Below, one piece after another: positions 1 to 6,874 of a stretch of 9,324 bases of DNA. The position numbers and the translations under genes were made by a program. The first letter of the stretch is position 1; every line of letters begins with the position of its first letter. Source of the stretch: Oscillospiraceae bacterium. GTDB taxonomy: Bacteria > Bacillota > Clostridia > Oscillospirales > UBA929. The DNA is taken from the NCBI GenBank assembly GCA_031289065.1, contig JAITQI010000007.1, forward strand, positions 1 to 9,324, given 5' to 3'. The notes under the pieces are model-generated. The model had not been told where the DNA came from. It saw nothing but the letters and a program-made list of their open reading frames with translations, and searched no databases.

Positions 1-29
1 CCCGCAAACCGCCCACTGTCCTGTGTTCT

Positions 30-58
30 ATTGTAGCGGGTTTTGTCGGGCGTGTCAA
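30..58 (-). promoter_or_regulatory. Sigma-A promoter firing out of the left edge
   Basis: Read on the minus strand, TTGACA (53-58) and TACAAT (30-35) are separated by exactly 17 bases. This is close to the ideal housekeeping promoter. Transcription would start near position 23 and run leftwards out of the window, so the gene it serves is not visible. Confidence 0.7.
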
Positions 59-102
59 TCGAAAGAGGAACCCCGCGCTTTGGCGCGGGGTTCCTCTTTC
101 GA
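59..102. terminator. Perfect 20-bp hairpin, probable bidirectional terminator
   Basis: Two 20-base arms (59-78 and 83-102) are perfect reverse complements around a TTTG loop, with a GC-rich tip (CCCCGCGC/GCGCGGGG). There is no clean T-run after either arm, so simple intrinsic termination is likely but not certain. It sits directly upstream of the leftward promoter at 30-58, where it would insulate that promoter from transcription arriving from the right. Confidence 0.6.
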
Positions 103-117
103 TAGTTAAGAATTTAA

Positions 118-212
118 AATTAAGAATTAAGAATTTCGGAATCGCGCCGGGGCGCGATAAATTCAATCGCCGCGTCAGCGGCTCCGCAATTTTTAATTTT
201 TCATTCTTAATT
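118..212. repeat. Small palindromic repeat with nested hairpins
   Basis: AT-rich outer arms are inverted relative to each other: AATTAAGAAT at 118-127 and ATTCTTAATT at 203-212, with imperfect pairing continuing inwards to TTCGGA (135-140) and TCCGCA (183-188). Between them are two GC-rich hairpins: ATCGCGCC/GGCGCGAT (141-148, 151-158) and GCCGC/GCGGC (169-173, 178-182). There is no reading frame of note. The layout is that of a small non-coding dispersed repeat of MITE or REP type. Copy number cannot be seen from one window. Confidence 0.5.
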
Positions 213-239
213 ACCCCCTCCCCCGCAACCGCCCCCCGC

Positions 240-268
240 TTGACACCCCAACCGTTCTTTGGTATACT
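240..268 (+). promoter_or_regulatory. Promoter of the tRNA-Thr gene
   Basis: TTGACA (240-245) and TATACT (263-268) are separated by 17 bases. The expected start, near 275, lies just ahead of the mature tRNA 5' end at 278. This is a strong sigma-A promoter. Confidence 0.85.
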
Positions 269-277
269 TTTTGTCAT

Positions 278-352
278 GCTGGTGTGGCTCAATGGCAGAG
301 CAGCGCACTTGTAATGCGCAGGTTGCTGGTTCGATTCCGGTCACCAGCTCCA
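278..352 (+). tRNA. tRNA-Thr (anticodon TGT)
   Basis: A full cloverleaf can be drawn. The acceptor stem GCTGGTG (278-284) pairs perfectly with CACCAGC (342-348). The D stem is GCTC/GAGC. The anticodon stem GCGCA/TGCGC encloses the loop CTTGTAA, with anticodon TGT reading ACA. The T arm GCTGG/CCGGT holds the loop TTCGATT. The discriminator is T (349), and the CCA end is encoded (350-352). U73 fits Firmicute threonine tRNAs. The gene is single, with its own promoter immediately upstream and a hairpin terminator immediately downstream. Confidence 0.97.
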
Positions 353-358
353 GCGAAA

Positions 359-392
359 AGACCCCCCATGGATACATCCACGGGGGGCCTTC
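359..392. terminator. Bidirectional terminator between tRNA-Thr and the SLH protein gene
   Basis: CCCCCC ATGG (362-371) and CCAC GGGGGG (378-387) form a stem over a 6-base loop. On the minus strand the single imperfect position becomes a G-U pair and the stem is followed by TCTTTT, so it terminates the SLH protein gene whose stop is at 407. On the plus strand it has one A-C mismatch and a weaker T-rich tail, but it still sits 7 bases past the tRNA. Confidence 0.75.
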
Positions 393-406
393 TGCGTCTT
401 GATGCC

Positions 407-1969
407 CTACCTGTTTTCCAGAATGGCCTGTTTGTAGGACTTAAACAGCACCTCGGCGGATTCGGCGCGGGTGAGCGCCTGGAAGGGGTTGAAGTTGTTT
501 CTCTCGTCGCCCACCACAATGCCGTAGTCGTGGAGGTTCTTGACCGCCTGACGGCCCCAGTCGGGGACGGCGCCCCAGTCGGCGAAGTCGGGGACGGTGG
601 ACGTCTTGGAGGTCAGATCCATGGCCCGGTCGATCATGACGACGGCTTCCAAGCGGGTGAGGCGTTCGCTCTGATTGAGATAGCGCCGGGAGCCTACCAT
701 CTCGCCCATGATAATACCGGCCTTGTAAGCGGCGTTGGACGGGCCGAGCAGCCAGGCGGGCACATCGTCATAGAAGGGGGAGACCATGCTGGTATCCGGG
801 TGGATGCGCAGCGCGGCGGTCAGCCAGAGGATGAACTCGCCCCGGGTGACCGGCCTTTCCGGCCCGAAATAATATTTGGTCGCGGTGCCGCCCTCCACGG
901 CGTAGGTGACCCGTTCCCCTACGATAAACCCGAGGGTGCCCAGGCTGCCGGCGGAGGTGGCCCCCCAGTGGTTGGTCATATCGGCGTAAGCCATGGGCTC
1001 GATCTCATATTTGCGCACGTCGATGGTGACCGTGGCCGTGTTGGAGCTCACCGCGCCGCCGTTGACGGTGACTTTATAGGTGAAGCTGTCCGCGCCCAGG
1101 TAGTTTTTGGTGGGCGTGTACGTCCAGACGGCCCCCGACTTTTGCGCCAGCACGCCGTTCTTGGGCTGGGTCACGATGACGTAGGTCATGGTGCGGTTTT
1201 GGGGGTCGGCCCCCTTGAGGGTGATGTCCTTGGGGACGTTGCGCTCCGCGACGACCGTCATGTTGTCGGCGGTGGGCGCGCCGCCCACATAGATGGTGAC
1301 GGTGGACAGGTTGGAGATTTTCGCCCCGGCGGCGGCGGTCGCCCGGTAGGTGAAGGTGTCCACGCCGATATAGTCGCTTTCCGGGGTGTAGGTGAAGCCG
1401 GGATCGTCCGCCCCGGGGGCCTTGGTGATGTCGCCGTGGGTGGGGGCGTCCACGATGATATAGGTCAGCTCCCGGCCCTTCTCATCGGTGGCCGACAGGT
1501 TGGCCGACAGGGGCACGTTCCGCCCCGTGGAAAAGGAGAGGTCCTTGGTGACCGGCAGAATGTCCTCGATGACCAGCGTCACGGTGGAGGGGTCGGCGGC
1601 CTCGTCGGCGTCGGTGTTGCCTGTGACGCCCTTATACTTGAAGTCGGTGTAGCCGAAGGCGTCCTTCTTGGGGACAAACACCAGGTTGGGCAGGTTGGCC
1701 ACCAAAATCACCTGATCCAGCACCACCGGCGTGTCCCCCAGCTTGAGCACGCCCAGCGCGTCGCTGGGGAGGTTGTCCACGATCTGGATCCCGGTGAGGG
1801 TCAGCGCGGGATCGTAAAAGCGATTGACAAAGTCTTCTCTGGTGAAGGTGATGTTGGTGTCCAGCCGGGCGGTCTTGATAAAGCTGAGTGTGGTAAAGGC
1901 CGACGCCGTAAGCGCGAGGGGCAGCGTCAAAAGAAGCGCCAGGAAAACGGATAAGACTCTTTTCTTCAT
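407..1969 (-). CDS. Secreted surface protein with Ig/cadherin-like repeats and three SLH domains
   Basis: This 520-residue protein is probably anchored to the cell wall. Residues 1-24 form a classic signal peptide: KKR, a leucine-rich core, then an ASA cleavage site. Residues of roughly 25-135 form a diverged beta-rich domain. About 136-228 and 229-318 are two related bacterial Ig or cadherin-like repeats, each with a YTP..Y.G.D.FTY signature followed by an SN..TVTI strand. The C-terminus has three SLH repeats, at about 327-389 (YADMTNHWG, VTRGEF), 398-451 (FYDDVP, LTRLEA) and 459-515 (FADWGAVPDW, LTRAES). In this family SLH domains bind pyruvylated secondary cell-wall polymers. The start is supported by TAAGGAG (1977-1983) seven bases upstream of ATG. 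The gene is monocistronic, with the hairpin at 359-392 downstream. No clear promoter was found in the AT-richer stretch upstream (1984-2118). The ligand of the Ig-like part is unknown. Confidence 0.9.
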   Translation of the reverse strand: MKKRVLSVFLALLLTLPLALTASAFTTLSFIKTARLDTNITFTREDFVNRFYDPALTLTGIQIVDNLPSDALGVLKLGDTPVVLDQVILVANLPNLVFVPKKDAFGYTDFKYKGVTGNTDADEAADPSTVTLVIEDILPVTKDLSFSTGRNVPLSANLSATDEKGRELTYIIVDAPTHGDITKAPGADDPGFTYTPESDYIGVDTFTYRATAAAGAKISNLSTVTIYVGGAPTADNMTVVAERNVPKDITLKGADPQNRTMTYVIVTQPKNGVLAQKSGAVWTYTPTKNYLGADSFTYKVTVNGGAVSSNTATVTIDVRKYEIEPMAYADMTNHWGATSAGSLGTLGFIVGERVTYAVEGGTATKYYFGPERPVTRGEFILWLTAALRIHPDTSMVSPFYDDVPAWLLGPSNAAYKAGIIMGEMVGSRRYLNQSERLTRLEAVVMIDRAMDLTSKTSTVPDFADWGAVPDWGRQAVKNLHDYGIVVGDERNNFNPFQALTRAESAEVLFKSYKQAILENR

Positions 1970-2118
1970 ATGAATTCTCCTTAGTATTGTTTGCGGCGTG
2001 CGGCGCGGCAGGCTCCGACAATCACGCCCGCATGAAGGATTTGTAAGGCATTACTATGTTTTCGCGGAACGGAAGAGATTACTCCCATTAAAAAGTGGAT
2101 ACCAAGGAAACTTATGTA

Positions 2119-2158
2119 TAAAAAAGCCGCCCCATATCCCTGAGGCGGCCTAAAAAAA
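2119..2158 (-). terminator. Terminator of the uracil-DNA glycosylase gene
   Basis: GCCGCC (2126-2131) and GGCGGC (2144-2149) form a stem with a 12-base loop, flanked by A-runs on the left and right of the plus strand. On the minus strand the stem is followed by six T residues. It lies about 30 bases past the glycosylase stop codon and works in the minus direction. The T-run on the other side makes weak plus-strand function possible. Confidence 0.8.
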
Positions 2159-2188
2159 CGCTGTATTCCCAACGGAACGGGGGGGCTT

Positions 2189-2764
2189 CTACGCCCAGGT
2201 CTCCGGCGCGTAGCGGGTGATGGCCGCCTCCAAGATTTTCAGGTCGTCGAAGGCTTCGGGGCGGCGGCGCGGGTCCCGCAGCAAAAACGAGGGATGATAG
2301 GCGGCCATGAGCTGATAGCCGCCCCGGGGGAACAGCAGCCCGTGTTCCCGAGTGATTTTGAAATCCGGCTTGATGATCCGGGCCGCCGCGATCCGTCCCA
2401 GGCAGACGATGATTTTGGGCTTTACCAGCGCGACCTGCCCCCGCAACCAGTCGATACAGGCGTCCTGTTCCAGCTCCAGGGGATCCCGGTTGCTGGGAGG
2501 GCGGCACTTGACGATGTTGGCGATATAGACCCGGTCGCGATCCAGGCCGATGATTTTGAGCATGTCGTCCAGCAACTGACCGGCGCGGCCCACAAAGGGG
2601 ACCCCGGTCTCGTCCTCCTGCTGGCCGGGGCCTTCGCCGATGAACATCACCCCGGCCCGCCGGTTGCCCACGCCGAACACCACATGGGTTCGCGTGTCGG
2701 CCAGGGCGCACTTGCGGCATCCCCCGCAGGCGGCCTCCAAGGCCTCCCAAGACTGCGGCTGCAT
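2189..2764 (-). CDS. Family 4 uracil-DNA glycosylase (iron-sulfur type)
   Basis: The enzyme removes uracil from DNA and so starts base excision repair of deaminated cytosine. The 191-residue length is normal for the family. Four cysteines match the 4Fe-4S ligands of thermophilic family 4 enzymes: C16 and C19 in the N-terminal CRKC stretch, C87 in VKCRPP and C103 in the following helix. The uracil-binding motif GEGPGQQED is at 43-51, followed by GVPFVGRAGQLL, and the HPS motif (AAYHPSFLLR) is at about 154-163. A GxGPG motif instead of GQDPY separates it from Ung-type enzymes. The start is fixed by AAAGGAGG nine bases upstream of the ATG. It is divergent from ytaF across about 120 bases and has its own terminator, so it is probably monocistronic. 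Confidence 0.93.
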   Translation of the reverse strand: MQPQSWEALEAACGGCRKCALADTRTHVVFGVGNRRAGVMFIGEGPGQQEDETGVPFVGRAGQLLDDMLKIIGLDRDRVYIANIVKCRPPSNRDPLELEQDACIDWLRGQVALVKPKIIVCLGRIAAARIIKPDFKITREHGLLFPRGGYQLMAAYHPSFLLRDPRRRPEAFDDLKILEAAITRYAPETWA

Positions 2765-2887
2765 AGGCCCGCGCCTCCTTTATCGTCTTTGTCGGCTTCG
2801 ATCCCTTCGCCGAACGCCCGAACCCCCGCCCGCCCCCCGGCATAGAATGACACGGCATAAAACGGGGACGCGGGAGGTGCTTGGGAT

Positions 2888-3472
2888 ATGGTCTGGCTGT
2901 CCGTTTTGACCTTCGCCCTGGCGGCCAACATCGACAACCTGGCCGTCGGTTTTTCATACGGCTTGAAGCATGTGCGCATTCCGGCGGCGAGCAGCGCCCT
3001 CATCGCGGCGCTGACCGGCGCGGGCACCTTCGCCGCCATGGCGGCGGGCGGCTGGCTGTTTGGGCTACTGCCCCCCGCCCTCTGCCAGACCTTGGGCGGC
3101 CTGCTGCTCATCGGCCTGGGGGCCGCCTCTATCTTCAAAGCGTTGCGCGACAACAAAAAAGAGGAGAAATCCGCCGACATGATTCACGACCCCGCCCGGG
3201 TGGACCGCGACCGCTCCGGCCGGGTGGAGCCCAAGGAGGCCTTCCTGCTGGCCTGGGCCCTGTCCCTGAACAATATGGGGCTGGGCGCGGGGGCCGCCGC
3301 GCTGGCGCTGCCCGCCGCCGCCTCCTCCCTCGTCACCGCCGGGGTGAGTTTTCTGTTCATCGCGGCGGGCGGCTTCCTGGGCCGCCGGATGCCCGGCCGC
3401 CCTCGGCTGGCCTTCGCCCTGTCCGGCCTGTGCGTCATAGCCCTCGGCGTCGCCGGGATCGTGCGGGCCTGA
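2888..3472 (+). CDS. ytaF: YtaF-type sporulation membrane protein (MntP-like)
   Basis: This 194-residue integral membrane protein has six likely helices, at about 2-22, 35-57, 64-84, 119-140, 145-165 and 172-191. It is built as two related halves. Each half opens with a polar motif inside a helix: NIDNLAVGFSYG at 14-25 and SLNNMGLGAG at 126-135. This is the internal duplication of the MntP/YtaF family; MntP members export manganese. The FSYGL..VRIP stretch is typical of YtaF, a protein linked to sporulation in Bacillus and Clostridia but without an established biochemical role. The loop between the halves (about 100-117) resembles an EF-hand calcium loop. The start is supported by GGAGGT (2873-2878) nine bases upstream. 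It is divergent from the glycosylase gene, and no convincing housekeeping promoter was found. YtaF is more likely than a true manganese exporter. Confidence 0.85.
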   Translation: MVWLSVLTFALAANIDNLAVGFSYGLKHVRIPAASSALIAALTGAGTFAAMAAGGWLFGLLPPALCQTLGGLLLIGLGAASIFKALRDNKKEEKSADMIHDPARVDRDRSGRVEPKEAFLLAWALSLNNMGLGAGAAALALPAAASSLVTAGVSFLFIAAGGFLGRRMPGRPRLAFALSGLCVIALGVAGIVRA

Positions 3473-3499
3473 TGCGGTTTAGGGAACCGTACAATCCCC

Positions 3500-3530
3500 A
3501 AAACGGGCGGCGCAACGCCGCCCGTTTTTA
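3500..3530. terminator. Bidirectional terminator shared by ytaF and rnpB
   Basis: ACGGGCGGCG (3503-3512) and CGCCGCCCGT (3516-3525) pair perfectly over a CAA loop. T-runs follow on the plus strand (to 3529) and on the minus strand (the A-run 3500-3503). It ends ytaF from the left and the RNase P RNA gene from the right. Confidence 0.9.
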
Positions 3531-3539
3531 ATGTTAAAG

Positions 3540-3955
3540 GAGCGAGTAAGCCGGTAAGCCGAGTTCTGTCGTGGACAGTCATCTATCTAGGCCGTGCGTT
3601 GCCACACAGCTCCAGCCACCTATGGGGACGGCCGGGCCAGCCTTTGTGTCCCACTGAGCGGTGTTGCTCCGGATAGAGTTTACAGGGCCGCCCGGTCTCC
3701 CGGGCGCCGGTGAGCTCTTACCTCGCCTTTCCACCCTTGCCAAACCAGAAGACAGAGGTCAGAAGCCGGAAATCAGACGCGGCGGTGCTACCTTCTGACC
3801 TCTGACCCCTGTCTTCTGACGGCGGTCTATTTCTGTTGCACTATTCCTGGAGTCGCCTCCGGCGGGCGTTACCCGTTATCCTTGCCCTATGGAGCTCGGA
3901 CTTTCCTCGTGCGCGGCCTTTCGGCGTGCGCACGCGACTGTCTAGCTTACTCGCC
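3540..3955 (-). ncRNA. rnpB: RNase P RNA, bacterial type A, with an enlarged P12-like helix
   Basis: This is the catalytic RNA that removes 5' leaders from tRNA precursors. The ends pair as helix P1: GCGAGTAAGC at the 5' end (minus strand, 3954-3945) and GCTTACTCGC at the 3' end (3551-3542). Conserved blocks appear in order on the minus strand: GAGGAAAGTCCGAGCTCC near the 5' end (P4 and CR-I), GGGTAACGCCC, then AGGGTGGAAAGGCGAGGTAAG and CGCTCAGTGGGACAC, and finally ACAGAACTCGGCTTACCGGC near the 3' end. It has its own promoter at 3961-3989 and shares the terminator at 3500-3530. A palindromic repeat at 3746-3819 enlarges what should be helix P12. The region between ytaF and the histidine kinase is therefore an RNA gene and not coding. 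The exact ends are good to a few bases. Confidence 0.95.
3746..3819. repeat. Palindromic repeat lodged inside RNase P RNA
   Basis: CAGAAGACAGAGGTCAGAAG (3746-3765) is inverted relative to 3792-3819. The right arm has the same blocks but an extra seven-base unit, since GGGGTCA and GAGGTCA occur in tandem there. A GC-rich spacer lies between the arms. In the folded RNA it makes a long stem at the tip of the helix expected to be P12, and it leaves the conserved blocks on both sides intact. It resembles dispersed palindromic elements. Confidence 0.7.
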
Positions 3956-3960
3956 TGTGT

Positions 3961-3989
3961 ATTGTAACAAAAACCGGGCAAAAAGGCAA
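3961..3989 (-). promoter_or_regulatory. Promoter of rnpB
   Basis: On the minus strand, TTGCCT (3984-3989) and TACAAT (3961-3966) are 17 bases apart. The expected start is near 3954, exactly where helix P1 of the RNase P RNA begins. The promoter lies in the short gap after the histidine kinase stop codon. No terminator separates the two genes, so read-through from the kinase operon is also possible. Confidence 0.8.
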
Positions 3990-3996
3990 GACAAAA

Positions 3997-6135
3997 TCAC
4001 GCCGCGCCCGCCCGGGCCGCCCACAGTCGGGCCTTGAACAGATCCCCGTCGATTTGCAGTAGGAGTTCCCCCTGCTGGCAGCGCATCAGCGACCGGGCGA
4101 TGTCCAGCCCCAAACCGCTGCCCTCGCTGTGCCGGGAGGCGTCCCCCCGGGTAAACCGCTCCGCCAACTCGTCGGCGGGCATATTGAGCTCGTAGGCCGA
4201 GACGTTCTTGACCTCCACCCAGGCCCGCGGCCCCTCCGCGAACACGTCGATATACACCCGGGATTGGGGCATCGAATACTTGAACACGTTGGACAGCAGG
4301 TTTTCCAGCACCCGCCACAGCAACCGCCCGTCCGCCCGCGCCACAACCGGTGTTTCGGGCAGACGCACCCGGAAGTCCAACCCGGACGCCTTGATCTTGT
4401 CGTCCAGCTCCCCCAGCCCCTGCGTGACCAGCGCCCCCAAGTCAACATCCGCCCAGTTCACCGCCACGCTGCCGCTGGCCGCCTTGGCCGCCTCAAACAG
4501 GTCGTCGGCCAGGTTCTTCAGGCGGCCCGCCTTCTGGGCGATGATCCCCACATATTGCCGTGCGTCCTCGCTGGGCATCTCCTCCCGCGCCAACAGATCG
4601 GCGTAGGTGATCACCGAGGTCAGCGGGGTTCTGAGGTCGTGGGAGACGTTGACGATGAGCTCGGTTTTCAGGCGTTCGCTTTTGAGGCGGCGCTCCACCT
4701 CCTGCCCCAGCCCGGCGGCGATGCCGCTGATTTGGGCCGACAGGCGGGCCAGTTCCCCGGTGCCCTCCACCGGGATGGGCTGGCCGTACGCGCCCCCGGC
4801 CACCCGGGCGACGCCGTCCTTGAGCGTCTGGAAGCCCCCGATCTGCCGCCAAATCAGCCAGATGGACAACGGAATGGCCGCCAGCGCGCCGTAAGGGACG
4901 GCCGACAGCAGCCCCAGCCCGACGACGGCCAGCGCCGCTTTGACCATGGGCGTCCGCTTGTCATAGAGCTTCCGAAAGGGGCGGGACAGCCACAGCAACA
5001 GCGCCACCGACAGGGAGCGCCGCCACAGGGCCCGCGCCTTGAGGCGCCCCACCAGCGCCGCCGACAAGGCGGTAAAGCTCGCCGCCGCGAAAACCCACAG
5101 CGCCAGAATGACCGGCCAACTCAACCAAACGAGGGGCTTCGTGAGGATCAGCACCAGACAGGCCAGCCCCCCGTACAGCGACAGGCCCATAAGCCCCAGC
5201 AAAAACTCGCTGTACAGCCGGTCAATCAGGGGTGTCCGCCCTGTCCCCGAGGAGACGGGCCGTGCCCCGGCGGTGAAGAGAAGATAGCCAAAACCCAGCA
5301 GGAAGAGGGCGATATACAGCAGTCCCCAGTAGAGACCCACGGTGAGCTCCCGCTGGAGGGCGAGGAAGTTTTCGCTCCGCACCCGCAGATAGACGTCGGT
5401 ATAGGCGAACACCCCGAAGGCGTCTGTGTCCCCGTCGATGACCGGGGCCTCCCCGCCGTCTGTGTAGATGCCGTTGTACGGATCGGAGAGGTTCGGGAGG
5501 AAGACGTACAGCGCCCCCCCGGCCTGCCGGATGCCGTCGTAATCCAGGTCGCTGTTGGCGTAAACATGCGCCCCCGTTTTGATGTAATACACGCCGTTTT
5601 TCCAGGCCTCCATATAGGCGTCGGCCTGGAGAAATTGGGTGCGCTGGTCGAGAATGATGTCCTGGGGGATGTTCTGAATCGCGCTCTGAAAATAGGTCTG
5701 GAAAACCTCCCATTCCTCGGCGCTCGCGTAGGGTCCCCACCCCGGGAGGGGGTGCGGCGGGCCCGACGGCGTCGCGGGTTCCGGCGCCGTCACCGTCGGC
5801 CTTATTGGGCTTTGCAACAGGTTGTAAATCTGGCCGTGGTACTCATAGAACAGGAACTGCGTCCTCTCTGCGATCTGCTCTTCGGTGACAAACGCCCCGG
5901 CGAGGATGTCTTCCTCGCTGCCGTAGCGCACGAGGATTTGCATGTGTGTCTCCAACTGCCAGCGCTCCTGCCGGAACCGGTCGCTCTCTTCGTAAGAGGG
6001 CGCGTCCAGCTCGTCGAACAGGGAAAGCGACTCGGACGACATGCCGTGCAAGAGCAGACCCATGCCGCAAGCCGCGGCCGCCGCAAGCGCGAAGGCGACC
6101 GCCTTGACGCTATAGCTTTTCCACTTTGTAGCCAA
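3997..6135 (-). CDS. Membrane sensor histidine kinase of a two-component system
   Basis: This 712-residue kinase senses a signal outside the cell and phosphorylates the regulator encoded just upstream. One membrane helix (about 9-30) precedes a long extracellular region (about 31-265, with a proline-rich patch at 111-133). Further helices lie at about 266-290, 311-332, 337-362, probably 373-384, and 397-429. A HAMP-like linker spans about 430-480. The H box NVSHDLRTPLTS holds the phosphoacceptor H499, followed by an N box ENLLSNVFKYS (611-621) and a glycine box EGSGLGL (671-677). The usual DxGxG box is absent; KNVSAYELNMPADELAERF takes its place, as in a common Clostridial kinase family. The start is TTG, 26 bases inside the regulator gene, with only a weak GGTGG-type ribosome site, which suggests translational coupling. 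An ATG start is not available before the first membrane helix. The ligand is unknown. Confidence 0.92.
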   Translation of the reverse strand: MATKWKSYSVKAVAFALAAAAACGMGLLLHGMSSESLSLFDELDAPSYEESDRFRQERWQLETHMQILVRYGSEEDILAGAFVTEEQIAERTQFLFYEYHGQIYNLLQSPIRPTVTAPEPATPSGPPHPLPGWGPYASAEEWEVFQTYFQSAIQNIPQDIILDQRTQFLQADAYMEAWKNGVYYIKTGAHVYANSDLDYDGIRQAGGALYVFLPNLSDPYNGIYTDGGEAPVIDGDTDAFGVFAYTDVYLRVRSENFLALQRELTVGLYWGLLYIALFLLGFGYLLFTAGARPVSSGTGRTPLIDRLYSEFLLGLMGLSLYGGLACLVLILTKPLVWLSWPVILALWVFAAASFTALSAALVGRLKARALWRRSLSVALLLWLSRPFRKLYDKRTPMVKAALAVVGLGLLSAVPYGALAAIPLSIWLIWRQIGGFQTLKDGVARVAGGAYGQPIPVEGTGELARLSAQISGIAAGLGQEVERRLKSERLKTELIVNVSHDLRTPLTSVITYADLLAREEMPSEDARQYVGIIAQKAGRLKNLADDLFEAAKAASGSVAVNWADVDLGALVTQGLGELDDKIKASGLDFRVRLPETPVVARADGRLLWRVLENLLSNVFKYSMPQSRVYIDVFAEGPRAWVEVKNVSAYELNMPADELAERFTRGDASRHSEGSGLGLDIARSLMRCQQGELLLQIDGDLFKARLWAARAGAA

Positions 6136-6796
6136 TGCCCCACACCACCTTTAAATATTTTGGCTCCTTGGGATTGATTTCGATTTTCTCCCGGATGTTG
6201 CGGATGTGCACCGCCACCGTGTTGTCGGCGTTGTAGGCGTTCTCGTTCCAGACCGCCTCATAAATCTGATTGATAGAGAACACCCGGCCCTTGTTTTGGA
6301 TCAGGTAGAGCAAAATCTTGTACTGCACCGGCGTCAGGCGGACGTCTTCCCCGTCCACCTCCACCGCCTTGCGGGCGTCGTCCACCGTCAGCCCGCCGGT
6401 TTTGTACACGCCGGTCTGCTCCGCCGAACCGCCCAGCTCGGTGTACCGCCGCAGCTGGGACTTGACACGGGCCAGCAGCTCCAAGGGATTGAAAGGCTTT
6501 GTGATATAGTCGTCGGCCCCCATTTGCAGGCCCAAAATCTTGTCGGTGTCCTCCGACTTGGCCGACAGCAGGATGATGGGGATGTTGTCCTGGGCGCGGA
6601 TTTTGAGCATGGCGGACACGCCGTCCATGCGGGGCATCATAATGTCCATCAAAACGAGGTGAACGCCGCCCCCTGCCAGCAGGGCCAGCGCCTCCAGCCC
6701 GTCGTACGCCTTGACAACCTCATAGCCCGCCGAGCGCAAATAGACCTCCACCGCCGCCGCGATCTCCCGATCGTCGTCGCAGACCAAAATTTTCAT
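6110..6796 (-). CDS. OmpR/PhoB-family response regulator
   Basis: This is a 228-residue DNA-binding transcription regulator. The receiver domain (about 1-118) has the acidic cluster DDD at 7-9, the phosphorylation site D51 in LVLMDIMMPRMDG, the switch serine S78 and the invariant K100 in YITKPFNP. A linker leads to a winged-helix domain (about 130-228), with a transactivation-loop region near LIQNKGRVFSINQIYEAVW and a recognition helix within NTVAVHIRNIREK. The final VVWGIGYKVE is typical of the family. The start is fixed by GGAAAGGGGG seven bases upstream of ATG. It is the first gene of the operon, with the cognate kinase overlapping its last 26 bases. The extended -10 promoter at 6823-6830 and repeated TCTGAA boxes upstream suggest autoregulation. 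Target genes are not known. Confidence 0.95.
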   Translation of the reverse strand: MKILVCDDDREIAAAVEVYLRSAGYEVVKAYDGLEALALLAGGGVHLVLMDIMMPRMDGVSAMLKIRAQDNIPIILLSAKSEDTDKILGLQMGADDYITKPFNPLELLARVKSQLRRYTELGGSAEQTGVYKTGGLTVDDARKAVEVDGEDVRLTPVQYKILLYLIQNKGRVFSINQIYEAVWNENAYNADNTVAVHIRNIREKIEINPKEPKYLKVVWGIGYKVEKL

Positions 6797-6822
6797 CCGG
6801 CCGCCCCCTTTCCTGTGTAACC

Positions 6823-6831
6823 ATTATACCA
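6823..6831 (-). promoter_or_regulatory. Extended -10 promoter of the two-component operon
   Basis: On the minus strand TGGTATAAT gives a perfect -10 hexamer (6823-6828) with the TGN extension. No good -35 element is present at the usual distance, as expected for an extended -10 or activator-dependent promoter. The start would be near 6816, leaving a leader of about 20 bases that includes the ribosome site. A short palindrome, ATACT CTC AGTAT (6855-6867), overlaps the region just upstream of the -35 position. Confidence 0.7.
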
Positions 6832-6874
6832 TATCCCCCTCTTTGTTCTGCCCGATACTCTCAGTATACGGCAC

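Noticed and set aside
284..1954. A very long plus-strand open frame across the SLH protein gene
   Set aside because: It is antisense to a protein with a clear signal peptide, Ig-like repeats and SLH domains, and its translation is low-complexity G/V/D/H. It begins inside the tRNA. High GC keeps antisense frames open.
1981..2172. A 63-codon minus-strand frame upstream of the SLH protein
   Set aside because: It overlaps the glycosylase terminator and the SLH gene leader, lacks a convincing ribosome site and resembles no family.
2840..2870. CATAGAAT upstream of ytaF as a sigma-E -10 element
   Set aside because: No matching -35 element lies at the right distance in the very GC-rich upstream sequence, so the match is too weak to annotate.
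3947..4318. Small minus-strand frame overlapping the kinase 3' end and the rnpB promoter
   Set aside because: It is an out-of-frame shadow of the kinase ATPase domain with an arginine/glycine-rich translation.
4129..6177. A 682-codon plus-strand open frame opposite the histidine kinase
   Set aside because: The opposite strand has unmistakable kinase motifs, while this frame gives Q/P/R/G-rich low-complexity protein without any domain. It is a GC-driven shadow.
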